From positions 6,906,501 to 6,970,500 of the forward strand of contig NZ_CP011509.1 of the NCBI RefSeq assembly GCF_001027285.1: DNA of 64,000 nucleotides, read 5' to 3'. The notes under the pieces were generated by a model. That model was not told the DNA's origin. It ran no database searches and worked only from the letters and a program-made list of their open reading frames with translations. Both the position numbers and the translations under genes were made by a program. Positions 60,710 through 64,000 of the stretch are shown one piece after another. This stretch comes from Archangium gephyra. Lineage in GTDB: Bacteria > Myxococcota > Myxococcia > Myxococcales > Myxococcaceae. Within the stretch, counting starts at the first letter, position 1. Each line of letters opens with the position of its first letter.

Positions 60710-61663
60710 ATGCGCGCGGACCGGCTGGTGAGTCTGATGCTCCTGCTCCAGGACGAACGGCGGCACACGGCCGAGGAGCTCTCCCGGCGCCTCGAGGTGT
60801 CGCCCCGCACCATCTACCGGGACCTGGATGCGCTCTCGTCCGCGGGAGTCCCCGTGTACGCCCAACCCGGCTCCACCGGTGGCATCGGGCTGCTCCCGGG
60901 CTGGCGCACCCACCTCACCGGCCTCACCGAGCCGGAGATCCAGGCGCTCGCGAGCGCCCATCCCATCGATGCCCTGGATGACCTGGGCCTGGCGGGCCCG
61001 CTGCGGACGGCGCTCGTGAAGCTCGCCGCCGCGCTCCCCAGCGTGCAGCGGACGGCCGCCGAGCACGCCCGGCAACGGCTCCACATCGATGGCTCCTCCT
61101 GGTTCGGCGAGAAGGATCCAGTGCCCCACCTGGCCGTGCTTCGCGAGGCGGTCTTCCAGGACCGGAAGGTCCGGCTGGCCTACCGCGACTTCGAGGGCGC
61201 TCGGAGCACCCGCGTGGTCGACCCCTATGGCCTGGTCATCAAGGGCGACCACTGGTACCTCGTCGCCGGCGACCAGGGCGTGACGAAGGTCTTCCGCGGT
61301 GCACGGGTGGAGGGGGTACGCATGCTCACCGACACGTTCACACGCCCCGCGCAGTTCGAGCTCCGGGCCTTCTGGAAGGACTGGTGCAAGCGCTTCGCGA
61401 CCCAGCGGGCCCGCTACGAGGTGACCCTGCGTCTCACCGCCGAGGGTGCCGAGGCGCTCGCGGCGATGCGCCCGGGCTCGGAGCGGGAACGCATCCGCCC
61501 GGGCACCGTGACGATCGACTTCGAACGCCTCTCGATTGCCCTCTCCCAGCTCGTCCTGCTCGGCCGTGGGGCCGAGGTCCTCGAACCACCGGAGCTGCGC
61601 GCCCGGCTCGGAGCGCTCGCGAGCGAACTGGGTGCGCTCTACGGAACGCGGCCCCGAGCCTGA
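60710..61663 (+). CDS. WYL-domain transcriptional regulator (YafY/DeoR-like)
   Basis: A 317-aa regulator. An N-terminal winged HTH (LVSLMLLLQDERRHTAEELS ... VSPRTIYRDLDALSSAG) of the HTH_11/DeoR type is followed by a WYL ligand-sensing domain (residues ~140-220: REAVFQDRKVRLAYRDFEGA, YGLVIKGDHWYLVAGDQGVT) and a C-terminal WCX-type extension. Start 60710 chosen as the HTH follows at once; an upstream ATG at 60689 is possible. Likely controls the divergent SDR gene. Confidence 0.92.
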   Translation: MRADRLVSLMLLLQDERRHTAEELSRRLEVSPRTIYRDLDALSSAGVPVYAQPGSTGGIGLLPGWRTHLTGLTEPEIQALASAHPIDALDDLGLAGPLRTALVKLAAALPSVQRTAAEHARQRLHIDGSSWFGEKDPVPHLAVLREAVFQDRKVRLAYRDFEGARSTRVVDPYGLVIKGDHWYLVAGDQGVTKVFRGARVEGVRMLTDTFTRPAQFELRAFWKDWCKRFATQRARYEVTLRLTAEGAEALAAMRPGSERERIRPGTVTIDFERLSIALSQLVLLGRGAEVLEPPELRARLGALASELGALYGTRPRA

Positions 61664-61694
61664 GGGCAAGCCTCTTACTGCCCTCTACCTGCAT

Positions 61695-63035
61695 TCAGCC
61701 CCTGTGGCGCTCGGCCACGCGGAAGAATTGGGTGAGGGAGTAGTCCAGCAGCGCCTGTCGCGAGCGCATGTAGTGGCGGGCCCGGGCAAACGGCAACCAC
61801 ACGCGGTTGCCCACCAGTACCTGTGCCTCCTCGAGCTTCTGGCGCGGAATCCACCTACCGCCAAGGTTGCGCACCAGCACTTCCCCCAGGTACGCGCCAA
61901 TGGCGGGCACCGCGTCCTCGTCGATGACCTCCCGTAGACGGCTGGTCGGGAATTCCTCTCGCCAGAAGTAGAAGTCGGCGTCCGTGAGGGACTCGGGCTT
62001 CGCCTCGAACACGGAGGGCACCTCCGAGTGCAGCAGCGCCACGAAGTGCTCGGCCAGGGTGCTGTAGTGCTCGCGAGCACGTTCCGGGTCCTCTACATCC
62101 GTGGGTAGGGCAGAGTCAGCAGGGCGCCACTCCTCGGGCTCAGGCGGGCACCAGGCGTTGAGCTCGGCGATTCTCCCCTGGCGCTCATGACTGGCGGCGC
62201 GGTCCACCACTCGAGAGAGGAGAGAGGCCAGGTCCGGATGGAAACGGGGCTCTACGGGGGCAAGCCTGGCGCTGCGCTCGCATAGGGTGCGAAGCACGGT
62301 GTCGAACTCGAGGTCCGGCCGAAGGTGGGCGTGGGCTCGGGCCTGCGCGAGCCGCGCCTCCTTGCTCGCGAAATCCGCAACCGTAGGCCACGTCACCAGC
62401 AGGACCGAGCCGTTGGGCAGTTCCTCCACACGGTGGGCTGGAGTGGACAGCATGCGCTCGCGGCCCACGGTCTCCACCAGCTTGGGGCCGAATACGTTGA
62501 GCCAGAACACCTCGTAGATCTTGTCGAAACCATTCTGCCGGGAGGTCTTCTCGTCGCGTCCGAAGCGAGGAGAGCCCGCCAACTCCGCGTCATCGGCGCT
62601 GTGCGCCCTGGCATGCGTGACGGGATAGCGGCAGGCCCAGGCGTGTACCATCTCCACGAAGTGGCGACAGCGCTCCTCCTTCGCGAAGAAGGAGAGCGCC
62701 TTGACCTTGAGCACGATGTCCAGCGTGGGCAGAAGAGGCGGCAGGTAGAGACCGAGCAACATGTCCGCCGCGGGCCACTGGGCATGAGAGAGCCCACAAT
62801 GCGTGTATCTTTCGCTGCCTCGCTCTTCCAGTGCCCTCAAGACGGCGGCGCGCGTGTACTTGCGTTGCCGCTTGCCTTTGACGAGCTCCGGCATCCACTC
62901 ACCGGCGTAGGCCTCAAGCGCCTGAAGAAAGGCCTCGAGCTCGCTCTCCCGTGCTGCCCGCGGGTCGAAGGAACCTTTGAAATCCAGGCGAAGGCTGTCC
63001 TCCTCCCTCGCGCCGCCACCTCCCATCACCTTCAT
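61695..63035 (-). CDS. hypothetical protein, candidate immunity protein
   Basis: A 446-aa soluble protein starting MKVMGGGGAREED. No signal peptide or membrane helix. The N-terminal third is helical (DPRAARESELEAFLQALEAY), and the C-terminal ~70 residues (GAYLGEVLVRNLGGRWIPRQ) resemble a compact DUF3806-type fold. I cannot name a family. The gene overlaps the 3' end of the preceding candidate toxin gene by 4 nt (ATGA), the classical toxin-then-immunity order, and this is the main reason to propose immunity. Confidence 0.5.
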   Translation of the reverse strand: MKVMGGGGAREEDSLRLDFKGSFDPRAARESELEAFLQALEAYAGEWMPELVKGKRQRKYTRAAVLRALEERGSERYTHCGLSHAQWPAADMLLGLYLPPLLPTLDIVLKVKALSFFAKEERCRHFVEMVHAWACRYPVTHARAHSADDAELAGSPRFGRDEKTSRQNGFDKIYEVFWLNVFGPKLVETVGRERMLSTPAHRVEELPNGSVLLVTWPTVADFASKEARLAQARAHAHLRPDLEFDTVLRTLCERSARLAPVEPRFHPDLASLLSRVVDRAASHERQGRIAELNAWCPPEPEEWRPADSALPTDVEDPERAREHYSTLAEHFVALLHSEVPSVFEAKPESLTDADFYFWREEFPTSRLREVIDEDAVPAIGAYLGEVLVRNLGGRWIPRQKLEEAQVLVGNRVWLPFARARHYMRSRQALLDYSLTQFFRVAERHRG

Positions 63036-64000
63036 TGGAACAGGACCTCCACTCCCGGAACTGCCTGCTCGGCAGCAGTCACAGCTGAATCCAGGTCATC
63101 TATCTTCGCGGGCCTGAGCTCACCGCCCTCATAGATGAGGCGAACTCTCGAAACCCGCACCTCGCTTCCGTCCGGGAAAAGTGACTGGAGAGACTCACGG
63201 CGGATGTCCAGCCTCTCTCCGTACTTCCGCAGAGCTTCCCTCGCGTCCTCAATCACCCGCGCTGTCAAGGCATCTGGGTCCAACCTCGACAGATCCCTGC
63301 TCTTGAAGCTCAACGTCTCCACGCGCCGTGGCTGCCCGCCAGTTCCCCCCTCTTCGATGACGAGCACGTCCGCGTATCGGAGGCCGGGGCCCGGCTTCCT
63401 CACGCCTACCTGCGTTTCAAGGCGGGGCCTGTCGAAGTCACCGAGGAAGCGGCGCTCGGCTCGAGGCTTCTCCGCGTCAGCTTTCAGCAGCGTCACCATG
63501 TCGCGCTCGAAGGCCAGCCCCCGGGCAAACCACTTGCGCAACCGCTCGTAGCCCTCCCATTTCAGGGGGCCTTTGCTGGCCTCGCCCTTCTTCACCTCGC
63601 TGAAGCGCTTCTCGTAGTAGTCGACGTACTCGCGCCAGCGCGGGTCGCCCCGGGCCTCGGGCGGCGGGGCGTCGAGGGCCGGGCGGTGCTGTTTCAGAAC
63701 CCTCGTGTCCGTGGGCAGGCGCGGGCCCGTGGCCTCCAGTTCCACCGCCGCCAGCTTCGACTCCACCACCTCCCGCGTGTGGCCCACCCCCTCATCCACC
63801 AGCGAGGCCAGGGTGCCCTGGTACTCCGCGGTAAGGGCCTGCTTCGGGGAGAAGTGTGCGGCGTCGTCCGCCGCGGCGGCGGCTTTCCCGGCGTTGTCCC
63901 CTTCACCGCTCTTCGCGGGTGGGGAGCCGGTGGCCCCGGACCTGACCTTGGACATGAGCGGCCGTGCCTTGGCCACATCCCCTCGCGCGCCGTACAGCGC
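63032..64000 (-). CDS. C-terminal part of a candidate polymorphic toxin (nuclease-like)
   Basis: The frame is open to the right edge of the window, so only the C-terminal ~320 residues are seen; the methionine at 63976 is internal. The end of the protein carries a restriction-endonuclease-like pattern: an aspartate in GLRYADVLVIEEGG followed by ETLSFKSRDL (E...K), spaced as in PD-(D/E)xK nucleases. Before it is an Ala/Gly/Glu-rich linker (SPPAKSGEGDNAGKAAAAAD). This layout (linker, then small toxic C-terminal domain, then overlapping small gene) is typical of contact-dependent or Rhs/T6SS effectors. The N-terminal delivery domain lies outside the window. Confidence 0.5.
   Translation of the reverse strand, partial: ALYGARGDVAKARPLMSKVRSGATGSPPAKSGEGDNAGKAAAAADDAAHFSPKQALTAEYQGTLASLVDEGVGHTREVVESKLAAVELEATGPRLPTDTRVLKQHRPALDAPPPEARGDPRWREYVDYYEKRFSEVKKGEASKGPLKWEGYERLRKWFARGLAFERDMVTLLKADAEKPRAERRFLGDFDRPRLETQVGVRKPGPGLRYADVLVIEEGGTGGQPRRVETLSFKSRDLSRLDPDALTARVIEDAREALRKYGERLDIRRESLQSLFPDGSEVRVSRVRLIYEGGELRPAKIDDLDSAVTAAEQAVPGVEVLFQ

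Noticed and set aside
1-64000. CRISPR array or transposon
   Set aside because: No regularly spaced repeats, and no transposase or integrase was seen.

Overview
The window is high-GC, densely coded DNA from a delta-proteobacterial predator/fruiting-type genome, most likely a myxobacterium of the Cystobacterineae (Archangium/Cystobacter-like). This is inferred from: many secreted lipoproteins with beta-propeller, Ig-like, VWD or YWTD repeats; metallopeptidases of the M23 and M4 types; a Gld-type ABC module; frequent TTG/GTG starts with strong GGAGG ribosome sites; and mostly short, single-gene transcription units on both strands. No rRNA, complete tRNA, CRISPR array or recognisable transposase was seen.

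Layout. 1-13.5 kb: end of an MDR oxidoreductase, a small unknown gene, a tRNA-dihydrouridine synthase, an hrpA RNA helicase broken by two one-base deletions, a GrpB protein, a large M23/VWD cell-surface protein, a METTL25/RRNAD1-like methyltransferase and a histidine kinase. 13.6-26.3 kb: secreted proteins (Ig-like/PQQ propeller, YWTD propeller, another propeller), two unknown exported proteins, a sarcosine/N-methyltryptophan oxidase-like flavoenzyme facing a cytochrome P450, an orphan tRNA 3'-end-like hairpin, a FixJ/LuxR response regulator and a Cys/Met-type PLP enzyme. 26.3-33 kb: a methyltransferase, a dienelactone hydrolase, an AT-rich small ORF, and a four-gene ABC/GldG/DUF4340 operon. 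33-43.2 kb: a small Cys-rich exported protein, a four-gene heavy-metal-type RND efflux operon headed by a Cys-rich protein and an 11-bp inverted repeat, a DUF1801 protein with a histone-like tail, and a flavin oxidoreductase fused to an acetoacetate-decarboxylase domain. 43.7-55.5 kb: M4 protease, an alkaline-phosphatase-superfamily membrane enzyme plus GT-C-type glycosyltransferase, a prepilin-like protein, RibD-like reductase plus MATE pump, an FBP zinc-finger protein, a TetR/SDR divergent pair and the ammonium transporter Amt. 55.5-64 kb: an elaborate 540-bp control region in front of an aminotransferase/omega-amidase-type pair, a degenerate M23 lipoprotein, an SDR/WYL divergent pair, and a truncated candidate polymorphic toxin with its overlapping candidate immunity gene.

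Gene cooperation visible from layout: the RND operon (outer-membrane factor, adaptor, pump); the Gld operon (ATPase, permease, GldG-like, DUF4340); aminotransferase with nitrilase-family amidase (4-nt overlap), next to but divergent from amt, suggesting nitrogen/amino-acid handling; two regulator-target pairs with candidate operators between them (TetR/SDR and WYL/SDR); and a toxin/immunity pair at the right edge. The most unusual stretch is the regulatory region 55484-56023: one perfect 18-bp palindrome, four copies of a ~17-bp motif, a near-consensus sigma-70 promoter, a 22-codon leader ORF and a perfect intrinsic terminator directly upstream of the aminotransferase start.
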